Assembly: GCA_030544235.1 (NCBI GenBank)
Contig: CM060470.1
Location: 18,133,356 to 18,197,355, forward strand
Length of the DNA: 64,000 bases
Origin: Lepturacanthus savala
Taxonomy: Eukaryota; Chordata; Actinopteri; Scombriformes; Trichiuridae
Direction of reading: 5' to 3'
Positions 32,766 through 45,496 of the stretch are shown here, in pieces. Each line of letters starts with the position of its first letter. The first letter of the stretch is position 1. The notes beneath the pieces are model-generated. The model was not told the DNA's origin. It worked only from the letters and a program-made list of their open reading frames with translations, and ran no database searches. A program made the position numbers and the translations under genes.

Positions 32766-35654
32766 CACATCTTTACTATCTATAGACTTAAATTTGTGAC
32801 ACAATAACAGATGAAGTGATTGCATGCGCATGTGCAAAAATAGTCTCCATGGCAACTTTAGAATATAACCACTGTCAAACTTCTAAGCTTCTATAACGTT
32901 AATACCTTAACATTTTCCCTTAGCTAATAAAACCTTTGAGGGTATTCTGTCCTCTCAAACTAAACACTCTCAGCTGATGAAAAGTTCAGGAGAAAACTGA
33001 AGGTGCTTTGTGCAGTTGGCTCCAATTGGATCCAAATCACACTTCACCTGTTGGATCTAATTAGTGATGTCAGCATCATGACACGATGAGGAGAGATTTT
33101 TAGAAACTGAATAAGCACATTACAAAACTTCCTGTAACATTGATATCAACATGAATTTATGCTGAATATAATAACTTTGTATTTATTACACAGAACGCTG
33201 CCTTCTCTGTGAGTCTGTTGGAGTTGACTGTGTCTGTCTCATACCTCCCTGTGTCTTTGCTTCGCTTATATATCTCATCTTTATCTGCAGACAGTAAACG
33301 TGCAATTATCCTCAATTCTCTCCTGTATGTCTTTTTGGTAATCTCTACACTCTGCGGGAGATGGATTCACCACCAGCAGAAAGCAGAGAAATTCTTCAAA
33401 AGTAAGATCACTTTCCACGTGCTTCCTGTTCTGTTAACCAGAGAGAATTATTCCTTCTCTTTCTTCACAACTCTTTCCACGATCTATTGTAGTCCAACAT
33501 AAAATAACACAGCCAGTGTCAGGGATAGAGTCTCTGGTGTTGAGTTAAACACATCGAGAGAAAAATCACCTCTGTCAGTATGAGGGCAATAGAATCTGCA
33601 GACGCTGCAGCAGACCACTTAATTTGCCTTATGCCTGATGTACTGTTAATTATGTACAATTCTTATATATTCATTTCTATTTTATATTAACAGGTTTATA
33701 TCCAGGGTAGATATTCATGCTACTCTGACCTAGGGATGAACCCCACCAGAGAGTTAGCACAAATGTGTTCATACACTCCTAAAGTCTAAATAAAACACAG
33801 TGAGCAGACATTCTGTTAATATTAAGGAAGACTTGCTCACTATTTAAGCCAAAGTGCTTCCTCATACACATTTTCTTGTATTTGCATTTGATTTTACACA
33901 TAGGTCTATAATACAGCAGGTAATCCATTTCAACTCAGAGTACCCTTAACACATTTTTGGCTATTAAAGCCATTTTTTGCCACATTCTAGTTTTACTTTT
34001 ATTAATTTAGATTTACATTCTCATTCATATTCATACGGCCAAAAAATACAAATAAAAATATATATTTAAAGTGATCAAAAATGTTGGTTTTAATGGAAGT
34101 CAATGGACAAAAATGTGTCAAAAATAATAATTAAAAATACACTGCACAAAAAAGGGGTGTTTTTAGCAACATAACATCATAATTTAATGTAGGAAAAAAA
34201 CAAACAAAAAACAGCTGCATCAACTACGACTTGATGGGCTAAATTCCTGAAAATTATGATGGAAATATTTTTTTATGATCCAGACTGAAGTTGGAGGAAA
34301 GAAAGAAGAACATTTATACACACGTTTATGAGGGTACATTAGTATTATCTGAGGTGCAGTAAGTGTTAAGATAAAGGCAGTTCAGAAGGTTTTTCTCAGT
34401 GACAGAATCTTTCAGCTTCTCCCTCTCTTCCTGTAACTTGTGATGCTTCTAAAGGGAGTAATAAAAGGTCGATACAGCTCTAAATGGGGACATTTTGTGT
34501 TTGTTATGAAAGTGATAAATGAGCCAGGATGTCATAATGGTTGAGAAAACCACATTTTGGTGAAAACCCAACTGGCCCCATGGAAGCTGCAGAGCCTGGG
34601 AACCCCGAGTGGAAGCAGCAGGGAGCCCAGCAGCAGAGGGAGACGAGGGCTTTCTGTCCAACAAACCCTGGCAAACACTAAATAAGACAATAATAAATAA
34701 TAAGGTGACACATCTCCAGTTCTATATTGATATTCTTCTGTTCTACTGCAATATCTTTGCATGACTCACGGTTAAAAACTTTTTTCTTACACTGACTGCT
34801 TCTGGAACTCCTCAGTTTAGCCTCTGTCTGAAACAGGCCGATTGGCTCCTGTCACTTTAAGGCCTGCCTCCCTATAAACCCACTCCATTCTGATTGGTCG
34901 GCATCTGGGAGCTGTATCTCAACTTCCTGGAGTCTCTGTCGACAAACAGCAGAAGTAGGATTTTACTTCCTAGTTCTTTATTTTAAAAAAACAGCAACTG
35001 TAAATGTACATGTTTTAATCTGAATTCATTTCAGAAAAGTGGACGAAGCAAACAACCTTAGCAACAAAAGTTACAGCCATTTGTGGGCGTGCACGACACT
35101 CTGATGACACCACAAGGAGGAAGTAGCATTAATGTTGCAAACAGGTTCAAAGCATTAAAGCCCCGGGTTTTTACAATCAGAAAGTTTTACAATTTATGGT
35201 CAAAACAAACAGAAAAGTAACATCAAATGACATTAACATAAATATGCGTTGACATGGAACAGGTGGGGGATTCCCACACAGAAAAGCACTACATAATCTG
35301 GGGCTTCATCCAGATGTAAAAAAAAATAGACTTAGTATTACATTTAGTCAACATTAATTTTGTTTGTGTTAATAATATATGGAAGATGGTTGTGGTCGGG
35401 GCGTGGGTGGTTGGGTTCCAGCAGTGGGCTGGCGGCCGGTAGTGGACGGTGTGGTCAGAAAACTTTCCGATGGATTTCAGTGCCCTACTCCACCCGTGTA
35501 TGTGTGTGTTCATGTGTTTAAGGACTTGAACAAAAATTTGTTATTCAGATTTGACCTCTTCAAAGACGACATGTTATGCCTTTCCAATAAGTGCAATTGT
35601 GTCCGAATATTACAGGTAAATTCATGAGTAGAATCTACAAATGAACCACACTTA
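32766..35654. other. non-coding stretch
   Basis: No coding exon is recognised. The segment 33854-33950 is a diverged copy of 40851-41010 (shared TTGATTTTACACATA, TAGGTCTA, AATCCATTTCAAC, GTACCCT). The segment 34790-34960 looks like another dispersed repeat (GATTGGCTCCTGTCAC ... GATTGGTCGGCATCTGG), family unknown. Confidence 0.45.
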
Positions 35655-35655
35655 A

Positions 35656-36652
35656 AGGTACAGTACGTAGTTTGTGGCGGCATCTAGTGGTGCGTTTACA
35701 GATCTCAACCAACAGAGTACCACCTACGTTGGCTATAAAAGTACATCTCTTGAGTGTTTAGGTTGTCCATTTTGGACTATTGTAGAAACATCAAAACCTC
35801 GCAATTTTTGGCTCTCAAAAACATTTTTGCAGTTTTTGGGTTCTGGTGTATTGCACATTCTGCATAACATTCCCTAGATATTAAAGCAGCAACTTTTTCT
35901 GTTGTTAAATTCACATATGGTTATGGTCTGGAATGGTTACGTTGAATAAAAACATATGCCCAACATTATCGGGATGTTTTTGGAGGGTTACTCATGGGCG
36001 TGGTGGGGTGAAAAGTGAACCTGTCTACCCAGGGCCCAAGTAGAGAAAGAGCCCATGAAAATCGTGATTTTTTTTTTCAATTTTTTTGATGAATGAATGA
36101 ATTAGCCCCTCTACATAATAGGTGTCATAATTTAATAATGTGTAAAATATATTTATATTATCTTGAAAGAATGAACCTTGTGCTGCAGTACTATATAATT
36201 GACATTATGGGGGGGTTGCTCTTGGGCAGTGAGCCCAGGTTGAATAGAGGCCAAATGCATCAATTCAGGTGGTGAATGATATATATATGATCTACTGTAT
36301 AATATAATATAATCTGATCTGATTGTCACTTAAAACCCTATTTATGTTTGATTATTTTAAAATATTTTCTTTTGCTTACGCTCTTCGTGCACAGGCACGG
36401 ATAGGAGCCCACCGACATATAGAGAAGGGCCCAGAATTTCGCGCTACGCCCTTGGGGTTACTGAATAGGAACTTGAAGGGAATGTTCCGGGAAATCTTGG
36501 AATGTTACGTGTTCACTGGAATGGCTGATCAGCAATTCTCATTTGGATCGAATTATCTACTAAATAAAACGATGAATGAATATTATATTTAATTTCTGTC
36601 TGAAGTCTGTTCTGCTAGACTCTGCTAAGTCTGACACACTGGACCTTTTATT
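35656..36652. mobile_element. probable full-length DNA-transposon derivative, about 1 kb
   Basis: The left end AAAGGTACAGTACGTAG, with GGCGGCATCTAGTGGTG, and the inverse of the right end (AAAGGTCCAGTGTGTCAGAC, with GTCTAG) are related inverted termini. They resemble the AAAGGTCCAGTGTGTA...CATCTAGTGGTG family widespread in fish. There is no transposase frame. Confidence 0.55.
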
Positions 36653-38824
36653 TTAATAAATCCAATTAAATAACTCGAAAACAGTCAGAGATGGACAACA
36701 CTAATAATCCAATGTGCATGTTTATCATGTTTATAGACAACTGTTACCATGAGGTCTCTAGATGGCACTGTCTTCCTTTCAAGCATGGCAGATCTCCCCG
36801 AGTCTCATCTCTCTCCTCCCCCCTCATCTCCGTCTGCCTGCATCTCCCTTTTCGTTCTTTCACCTTCCTTTTTTTTTTTCTTTCCGTTTCTCTTTCCTGA
36901 GCTTGGAACACAGGATTCGGCATCTGTTCTCAAGAGCCTCGTCCTCTCAGATCTCATACGAGACACAGAACGAGCCCGTTTGCACCAGTGAAGCAGAGAC
37001 AGTTGGTAAACCACCATCTTCCTGTGGGGAGTTTCCAGAGAGAGGCTTCTCTTTCAAGTGAAACCTATTTGATGTTGCCATTCATTTAGGAAGGAACACT
37101 ACTTATTGTTTGCTCGTTGCGGATAAATAGAGTTAATTGATGGATTTTGATGTGAACAATGTCACTCCAGACGTAAAACCAACTCTTGGAAAATGACACT
37201 TTTTTTTATCCCATTAAACTCGGTGAACGCGGTGCACCACATCAGGGATAAGGTTTGAGGATGGAGCGACACAACAAACTAAAAACCTACTACCTCCCAT
37301 AAAGTTGAGCCCACTGGGATCATATTGTAGACAGATGGAGTTGACATGATGTTAAAGGTATGCACTGATTCTCCTAGTTGCAATATTTGTGTAGTCTCGT
37401 TGATGCTACCGAAATATGACTCACTGAAGACAATAACCAAAAAGAAAAAAAATACATTTTCCCTAAAGTTTGAGCTGATGTAGATCAGTTTGTGTTTTAG
37501 CCCCAAAATTAATGAGCAGCTCGGTCTCCAGAGGGAAATATTGACAGTTTAAATTTCTGCAAACCACGATTTTAAGTTAAATGTCAACAATTCAGGCGTG
37601 GACAACGTTCTTTTTAAGTTTCACTTTTCTTAGCAGCAGTTGGTTGGTTCTATGCATTGTTTCATGGACCAGAGCTGGAAAAGTTGACAGACATTGTATC
37701 ATTGATTATTTTAACTCAAACCGTGATTCTTTCCTGCCCCTAAACAAGTGTTTTCAGTGCTAAACCTAATTACATCTTAACCACAGTGCAGTAACACATT
37801 ATCACACCATAAATTGGTATTTGTGAAAATATGCACATATCAAATATTAATATCAATGATATGATACATATGAAACATTGACATTTAGCATTTCAGCACA
37901 CATACAAAAGTAAATTTAAATATTATTTTTATAAAACTATTGTCTTTTCTATGTTGGTCTTTCAAAAGTAATCAAGTGGTGAAACACTAAGAAAAGGTTG
38001 GATTTTTTTTTTTTTTTACAGAAAACGAGTGACTTATCCTAACTAAACCATTACCTGTTAGAGGTAAGGAACACCATTCTACTAAATACTGATAGAATAG
38101 TCAGCAATGGAGTTTATAATGAAATATTGACAATGCTTATTAAGATTTCTTTTGGTTTCGGATGTCTTTTTGACCATTGCTCATTGCAGAAATGAACATA
38201 ATAGAAGGGTTAAACAAGCCCTCATTTATTTACTTACAATACTTCTGTTATAAACTTTTCCATTTGGGTATGCAGAATAGGCAAATATTCCAAAAACAGC
38301 CAAAGGCTTTCATCTCACTTAATCTTTCATTTAGAAGATTTAATGCTGAAAGTTTTTTTTTTTCCTTATTGGTGACTCATCCATCCATAACTTCAAACAA
38401 TGATCAGCTTTAGCAAATATTTTAACAGTGAAGTGATTTTTCTACAGAGAACGGAAATGGTAAGTGTTTTATTTCATCAGAAATCACTGGGAGCTGGAAA
38501 AGCTGAACGGTGTTGTTCATTCCACAGTTTATTTGCACCGCAAACTGCAATCAAAATCTCAACAGCCTCTTCTAATCCCACCACAGTGTTCCGCTTCCAC
38601 TGGCCACCAGCCTGCAGAGTGGAGTTAAATGCAGGGAGCTGCTCGCTTCATGGGGCCACCGCAGCTTTGAGACCAAAACTTCTTTCCATGGACCTGCTCC
38701 TAATTTCATATGAAAATGTCGCTGAGTGTGTGTGATATATTAGTGGTGTGTGTTAATAAGTAAAGACGATGTACATAAGATTGTGTTTGTTTACATCAAA
38801 ACTCACTCGCTCATGTAAATTGCA
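36653..38824. other. non-coding stretch
   Basis: A pyrimidine-rich tract lies at 36797-36895. The segment 38470-38730 is GC-richer and looks single-copy. No gene is recognised. Confidence 0.5.
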
Positions 38825-38825
38825 G

Positions 38826-39373
38826 CGTTGGAAAGTAAAAAAGTACATTTACTGAATTACAACTTAGTTGTACTTTCTTTGAGTATTTCCATGTGAGAGA
38901 AATATATTGAACTTTCTACTGTACTATTTATATCTGACAGTTAGTTCCTATCCAGTTGTAGACTTTAACATTTTATATACGTCAATATACTTTAATATTC
39001 TTTTATTTACATATATATTATTTCTATATTGAATTGTTGCTCTTTTCTTTTTTTTTGGTTATTTTCACTATGTGTGAAAGGTGCCAAAAATTGATGCAGT
39101 TCTTTTACTATTAATTTACTCAAAGTATTAATGTTCACACTGACAAACTACAGCAATAAATGCTGTCATGCATTAATAATTAAATCAAGTAGTATAATAT
39201 TCTAAAATAATATACCACAGTGTGTATAATGAGAACTTTTACCTTTAGAACTTCAAGTACATTTTTTACTGATAATACTTATGTAATTGTACTTGAGTAA
39301 CAGGACCTTGTCTGCTTTTTTATGACAGTATTTCTACATTTGCTGAAATATCTGAGTACCTCATCCACCACTG
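38826..39373 (+). repeat. common fish interspersed repeat (AAGTACATTTACT ... CATCCACCACTG)
   Basis: It starts GTTGGAAAGTAAAAAAGTAC, continues with ACTTTCTTTGAGTATTTCCAT, and ends TCTGAGTACCTCATCCACCACTG. This matches the organisation of a very common fish element with these ends. It is internally diverged. Confidence 0.65.
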
Positions 39374-39538
39374 GTGAATTGTTCAGCTCTTCCATCACTG
39401 TGTGTCTGCTTCTTCATCAGACTGCAGCTCTCCTGCATCAACATTTGGTAAATTGGTAATTTAAATGAACTCATTCCTCAGGCGCTCCGGAACTCTTAGT
39501 TTCCTCCAGTCATCACATCACTGCATGTTTACCACTGA

Positions 39539-39578
39539 CACTCTCTCTCTCTTTCTCTCTCTCGCTCACACACACAAA

Positions 39579-39618
<40 letters not shown>

Positions 39619-39638
39619 CATACACACACACACACAAA

Positions 39639-39691
<53 letters not shown>
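39539..39691. repeat. (CT)n then (AC)n compound microsatellite
   Basis: CT-rich from 39539 to 39564, then AC dinucleotides to 39691, interrupted three times by an AAAACAT-type break. Confidence 0.95.
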
Positions 39692-39694
<3 letters not shown>

Positions 39695-40791
39695 ACTCTG
39701 ACCCATTGTAGTTAAGGCTGGAGGGTTTGGAGATTCTTGAGTTTTCAGTAGATTTAGATGGATTTGGATTTGATTTAAACTTAAAACAGACTACCTGACT
39801 CACAGTTGAAGTAAAAACGGGCAACGAATGAAAGTGATTTTGTCATTAAGCAGTCCAAGTAAAACAACTGTTTCCGTTGGAGCTCAGATCAGAACAGGAA
39901 CGTTTGGGTGGATGAATGAGCCTGAAAATATTGATCGTTGTTCATATTTGTGTGTCATCCAGCAACTCAACACATGTGGATCACAACCGAACGTCCGGAA
40001 GCACCACTTCTCCTCTGTTAAGGCCTCATTCTACAAACGACTCAATCAGTGCTATAACGTACACACATACACACGGAATTCCTTCAGCTTTATTGATGTA
40101 ATTAAGGAGTATATGGTTAGAAATATTGAAAGAATCTGAACTTATAAAAGTGTGTTTTAATTAAAAACCACAGAGCAGCTTAATGAATCTTAATTTGACT
40201 TTTTGTTTTTTCCAGAGGAGCCGGTAGTGGTGAAATGTGGCAGGAAGGATGTGAAGTGATTGCCTCTGTAATTACTGTCGCAGTCTGTTACTGGCCTCTT
40301 ATACTTAATTAGTTCCCTCTCATTTAAAGATGTTTAGTTATTGCCTGTGTAATGCAGCTTGTCTGGTATGCTCTGCCTTTGAAGCTGTAGAAAATGAGGA
40401 AACAGTTTAAACAGTGTAAAGACTTTAAAAAGTGAAATATTGTATTAGATCAATATTAAACGTATCCACTTGTAAATGAGTGTGAGCCTGGTGTTGAAAA
40501 CTGGCTGGCTGCTTTCTCCTGTCTTCACCTGTTACACTACTAACCTACTCACCTGTTACATTACTAATTACTTGAAGAAAGTGCCCTTTGGGTGCTTCTA
40601 CTTACTTTTACAGGCAAATGTGAGTGAAATAGTGCCAATTTAGCAGCCTGACATTATATTGTTGGTGTTAAACTGTGCCCTGGTGAACAATTATAGAAGC
40701 TGGATAAAATGTCATCAGTTCATTCCAAGCTATGGTCACTGCGATAGAAGCAGGATAAAAACGTGATGGTGAAACATCAAACAGGTATACA

Positions 40792-40805
40792 GTTACTATG
40801 GTAAC
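40792..40805 (+). promoter_or_regulatory. RFX X-box-like palindrome
   Basis: GTTACTATGGTAAC matches the X-box with one mismatch and is nearly self-complementary. It is far from either gene, so the functional claim is weak. Confidence 0.2.
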
Positions 40806-40850
40806 ATAATGTTTAATAATTACATGTTCTAAAACTAGTGTACATTTAAC

Positions 40851-41010
40851 ACTTCACTTCCTCAGACACATTTTTATGTACTTGCATTGATTTTACACAT
40901 ATTTTGGACTCTTTTATGCATGTGTCCATTTTACAGGATTCTACTTTTAGGTCTAGTTTTCAGCATTGGTACTACAAAAATCCATTTCAACCCATTAGTA
41001 CCCTCAAGAT
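40851..41010 (+). repeat. dispersed repeat shared with 33854-33950
   Basis: Shares TTGATTTTACACATA, TTAGGTCTA, AATCCATTTCAACCC and GTACCCTC in the same order and orientation. The family is not recognised. Confidence 0.5.
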
Positions 41011-41185
41011 GTTCATTCATTAATACCATAATATTTTGATCCCCTTAAAGAGAGAAAATTTAGTTCACAATTTTGTTTGCGTGCATATCATGCTGATTAA
41101 ACAGCAAGATTATCACAGAGGTGTTCCATGGGCTGGTCCCAATAAAATGCTGCTGTGCATACTGCAGTTTCATCACACAACGGAC

Positions 41186-41311
41186 TGTGGAAGTGGCATG
41201 CTGACTGCAGGAATGACCACTGAAGCTGTTGACCATGAATTGAATGTTCATTTCACTACCGTAAGTCATCTCCAATGCTGTTTTCAAAAAATTGGCAGTA
41301 CATCCATTCGG
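41186..41311 (+). pseudogene. Tc1/mariner transposase remnant (helix-turn-helix region)
   Basis: An open frame contains GMLTAGMTTEAVDHELNVHF, then TTVSHLQCCFQKIGSTSIR. This is the first DNA-binding helix-turn-helix of Tc1-type transposases (pattern GM...G.....VA..L.V...TV.RL...F...GS). About 42 residues remain of a protein that is normally about 340 residues long. The catalytic DDE domain is absent. The frame begins and ends in unrelated sequence. Confidence 0.7.
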
Positions 41312-42299
41312 AGTCAGATCTAATTCTGTGTTCCACTTGTCCTGGAAAGTCAGGATTTTCAAGTTCCAAATGGGAAATTTCAACTGAAACGCTCCCCCCT
41401 AAAGGTGGATATCTGACTTTCAGAGGTCCTCAACACCCCTAAGTTAACATGGCTGCTGTAAGCAGTTCATAGCACTTCTGACTAGTGTTTGTTACCCCAA
41501 ATCAGCCGTATGCATTGCACAGTCGATGGAAATGCTGCTGTAGTGCTAAAATTTTTCATGTGATATGTGCGATGCAGAGGATGCTAACAATGGCTAACAA
41601 TAACCTATGGCCATGGTTACATTTACTGTTTTTCTGACTTTGGTATTGGAATGCTAACTGGGCTTTATTTAACTCGGGTGTGATGTCATAAACTCTGGTA
41701 TTCTAGGCCTTATTGACACTAAAGAATATCAACTTCTTACAAAAAAGGTTTAAAAATATAAAACATTTGAAAGTTTTTTAAACATGTAAAATCTGATTCA
41801 AAACTATATTTAAATCCGATATATTCATCTGTTTTTTTAACATACACAATGTTACAATATGTTCTATTATGTGGCTAATGTGTGTCAGAGTGGGTCCTTC
41901 TGGGGGAATAAATATTTCCAGTTCACTGAAGGTCAGGTTCTTATGATAACAGCAGTAGGAGCAGCAGCTTTTCAGAATCAGTAACAATACCTTCTGGTGC
42001 ATCAAGCGCAAAAAAATAAAAATGCAGAAGCTTTACACAAGTTTCTCTCAGCACCAGTGGTCCTGTAAATTCAAAGCCCGGCTGCTGCAAACCGACCCCG
42101 TGGTAGAAACAGATGATTTTACCCAGGGGGAGGATGATTTCTCCACAATGACACAAAAACAACAAGCTTGGACAAAGGACAAGAAAACACATCCACATCA
42201 CAAGGCAATACTAGAAGAACAATACTTGAATACTTGAACAATTCTTCAATACTAATAACAGCAGGTTATAGAATGTGAACCAAATGTTTTCACAGAACC

Positions 42300-44430
42300 T
42301 CTGGACCCAGACAGGGTGATAGGAAGTTATTCATCTGACTTGGGAAAGTGGAACAAACTCGATGACACAACCCACTCAAAATATTGGGGATTTTTCTGCA
42401 TCACTGAGAAAATATGGAGACACTAACCAAAGCTTAACTAAGGAACATTTCTTTAGGAAAAAAAATTAATGGAGAACTTCTGTCAAGAGAACCATTAGTA
42501 TATGTCTTCTGGCTCTGTGTTCTGTTATTACTGTGAGGTGTTCAGTAAAAAAGGCACAGCATTCACTACTGGATTTAATGACTGGAAAAATTGTTCCAGT
42601 CGCTTACATGAGCATGAAAACTCTGTGGATCATCGCAGTGCTATGCTCGGTTTGTCATTGTTTGGAATAAAAATGCGGGAATAGATTCAAACTTGGTACA
42701 GCAAGTGGAATATGAGAGAGCAAACTGGTGCATCATTTTGAAAAATATAGTGGCGACCATCCAGTTTCTTTCTTCACTGTCCTTTCATGGTGAAGATAAG
42801 CTACTGGGATCAGCTCCCAATGGGAACGTCTTGAGACTTCTTGGAGTAAATTAGTGGCTTTGATCCAATGCTTTTAGAACATCTACCATCAGGCCAACTA
42901 TGGAAACAATGGCGGGAAAATATCAGTTACCTATCCTCTACTGTTTGAGATGAATTCATTCAGTTTATAATCATAAAATAATAATAGCTTGAATTCATAT
43001 AGTGCCTTTCAAGTGACCCAAGTGTGCTTTACATAGTACTTCATTCATTGTGAAAAAAGTTGTAAGTATTTCTTGAACATTTTGAACTCAACACCCAATG
43101 TCACATGGTAATCAGATGATAATCAGTTGATAATTTGTTGTCCAGAATAAGAGTAGGGACCCCATTGAAAGGTTTCTACCTCATATCACATCATGGTCGT
43201 AGTGCAGTACACACGGAAACAATGCTCAAATCTGCATTATAAGAACTGGACACTGGTTTGAGGGATTGCCTTGGGCAAAGCTATGACTATGCCGGTAGTA
43301 TGGTAAGCAATTATTCTGGAATTTAGGCTTCATTTACAAATGGAAATCCTCATGCTGACTTCATACCATGTTCTGCACATTCCATTGATTTAGTTGGTGC
43401 ATGTGCAGCAGGACGTTGCCTAGAAGCAGTTCCATTCTTTGGCTTCATTCAGAGTCTTTATAACTTTTTCTCAGCTTCGACACAGCGGTGGGGGATTTTA
43501 ATGATTTTTAAGAGTCTTTCTGCCACACGGATTTCTGCCAGAGCTGATGCAATGAAAGCGCTGCGATTTGGCTACACAGCTATTCAAGATGCTTTGAATG
43601 AACTCAAAGCTGATCATGGAACCCCCAAAGCTGCGCAATATGAGGCGTATCAATAATAAAAAGTAATGGGCACACTTGAAACTGCAGTTATGGGTTTAGT
43701 GTGAGATGACATTCTCAAAAGGAACATTTTTAACCAAGCAAGCACTGCAGCAGGTACAAACTGATGTATGCATGGTTTCTAATCTGGACAGTTCACTTGT
43801 ACAATTCCTAAACAAGGCCGGAAACAATTTTGAAGCTTATGAAGCTGTTGCCAAGCCTTTGACAGCAACCCAAGGGACTCGAGGCAGATAGCCAAAGAAG
43901 TCGATGAGGAAAAGTAATGTTTGGTGAGTGCGATGGACCAGAGATTCAATACTACAAAAAGGCGAAGGAGGAAATTGGTTTTCTTACTAAAGCCAAATCA
44001 ATGAACACTGGAAGAAGTGCATACAGTGACAGAAAAGAGGGAGTGAGGAGGACTTTACAGTGGAGTTTTACCCAATTCATCTCAATAGTGAAAAATTAAC
44101 AATCAGTTACGGACAGGTATAAAAGGTTTAGAAAGGTAAGCCTGAAGGTTGCTTTCCCTAATGTGGACATTTGCCTTTGTATGTAACTGACATTACAAAT
44201 GGCAAACTGATCAGGAGAAAGGTTGATTTCTGTGTTGAAACTGTACAGTAAAGGAAAACGAACTGAAGGCCCAAGCCACACCTGGGCAATGATCATGCTG
44301 TTTAATCAGCATGCTGATATGCAAAACTTCAGATGGATCGATAATCTTGGAAAAAGGTGAAGTGCACACTGATTTCAATAGAGAAAGAAAGTTGAGCGTA
44401 GAATTTGTGTTGTGTTAAAGTGTTCTTTAA
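42300..44430 (+). pseudogene. decayed hAT-family transposase (ZMYM1-like)
   Basis: Pieces in several frames, in order: NGELLSREPLVY (42468), GSVFCYYCEVFSKKGTAFTT with HEHENSVDHRSAML (TTF-type zinc finger, 42502-42650), IILKNIVATIQFLSSLSF and GEDKLLGSAPNGN (about 42740-42830), FDPMLLEHL and ISYLSSTV (42860-42945), GQSYDYAGSMVSNYSG (about 43280), a FIPCSAHSIDLVGACAAGR-like block (about 43360), FFGFIQSLYNFFSASTQRWG (about 43437-43495), ARADAMKALRFGYTAIQDAL (about 43540), and NVDICLCM..LTLQMAN.SGERLISVLK (about 44160), the hAT dimerisation signature. Many frameshifts and stops occur. It is a dead transposon, not a host gene. Confidence 0.85.
42965..43040 (+). repeat. repeat fragment nested in the hAT pseudogene
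   Basis: ATAATAATAGCTTGAATTCATATAGTGCCTTTCAAGTGACCCAAG... resembles the ubiquitous fish repeat tail 'ATAGCGCCTTTCAAGACACCCAAG..GCTTTACA'. It separates two consecutive hAT protein blocks. Confidence 0.55.
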
Positions 44431-45002
44431 CTTTATTTGAGCATGATGATGATGCAGTCAGGAGACGCTGAAGAAAAAGAAAGGTGACCGCATTCAGCAG
44501 TAGTAGCAGTAGTATTCTAAACAAAAAGCGCCTGCATCATGCATGCACAGCTTTTAGTCTGAATGCGGCCGTACAGCATCAGTGGTCATTGCAACAACTC
44601 ACGCTCAAAATTACGTCTGCACCAAGTACCAACCCTGCCCAGTATGAATGCAATTAAGTACACGATTTTGGACACACCACATGTCTTCTTCCTTGATTTT
44701 TTTTTTTTTTTTAATAAATTAGACTCAGCATTTATTTGCAACCAGCAATTATTTGCCAAAATATACACCTTCATTTATTTGGTGAGTCAACATTGGAAAC
44801 AATGAGGATTTCCCAGGACTGTACATCACTATCAGAGTTTGGAGATAAGTGTTCAGAAAATATGCTAAAGATACCAAAAAATATTTATTTACATATAATA
44901 AATGTTGTTTTTGGGACAAATGTTATACAATTAATTGTGATTAATTTAGATTAATTAATTAAAAATATTGAAATTAATTAGGTTTTAGGTTTTGCACACG
45001 CA

Positions 45003-45005
<3 letters not shown>

Positions 45006-45095
<90 letters not shown>
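45006..45095. repeat. (AT)n microsatellite, about 45 units
   Basis: An uninterrupted AT alternation of 90 bases. It is self-complementary and prone to length change and assembly error. Confidence 0.98.
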
Positions 45096-45099
<4 letters not shown>

Positions 45100-45428
45100 T
45101 GAATGTGATGAACCTGTTGCCATCTAAAAGCTGTTCCTCCTCCCATGAACAGGGAAACTGACAGATTGTTGCTCTGCTGCATGTCAAACACAAAGTTTAG
45201 GAAAGTTTTATTTATGTTCTGCTGCCGTGTATCTGGTTGGGGAGCCTGGGGAGCAGTTAATGGCTGCATGACAATGTCCATTACACCAAATTACCCGTGT
45301 TTAGTGACTTCCGTAGAGCCTGGTTCCTTATGGGAAGGATTTTCCACCAATGAGAAGATCCAGCGGTTAGAGTCTGAGGGGAGGTCTTGGACGGGGAACA
45401 AAGCTGTGGAGCTGTCGTGGATGTAGGC

Positions 45429-45496
45429 TTAGTGGGACTGTGGCTTAGGGGGACTGTGGTGTATGGGGACTGTGGTGTATGGGGACTGTGGGTTGG
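45429..45496 (+). repeat. four-unit minisatellite
   Basis: Units of 16-17 bases of the form TATGGGGACTGTGGTG; the first two begin TTAG. Confidence 0.85.

Noticed and set aside
44978..45281. Tyr/Ile repeat frames at the (AT)n tract, and His/Thr or Cys/Val repeat frames at the (AC)n/(GT)n tracts
   Set aside because: Translation artefacts of dinucleotide repeats.
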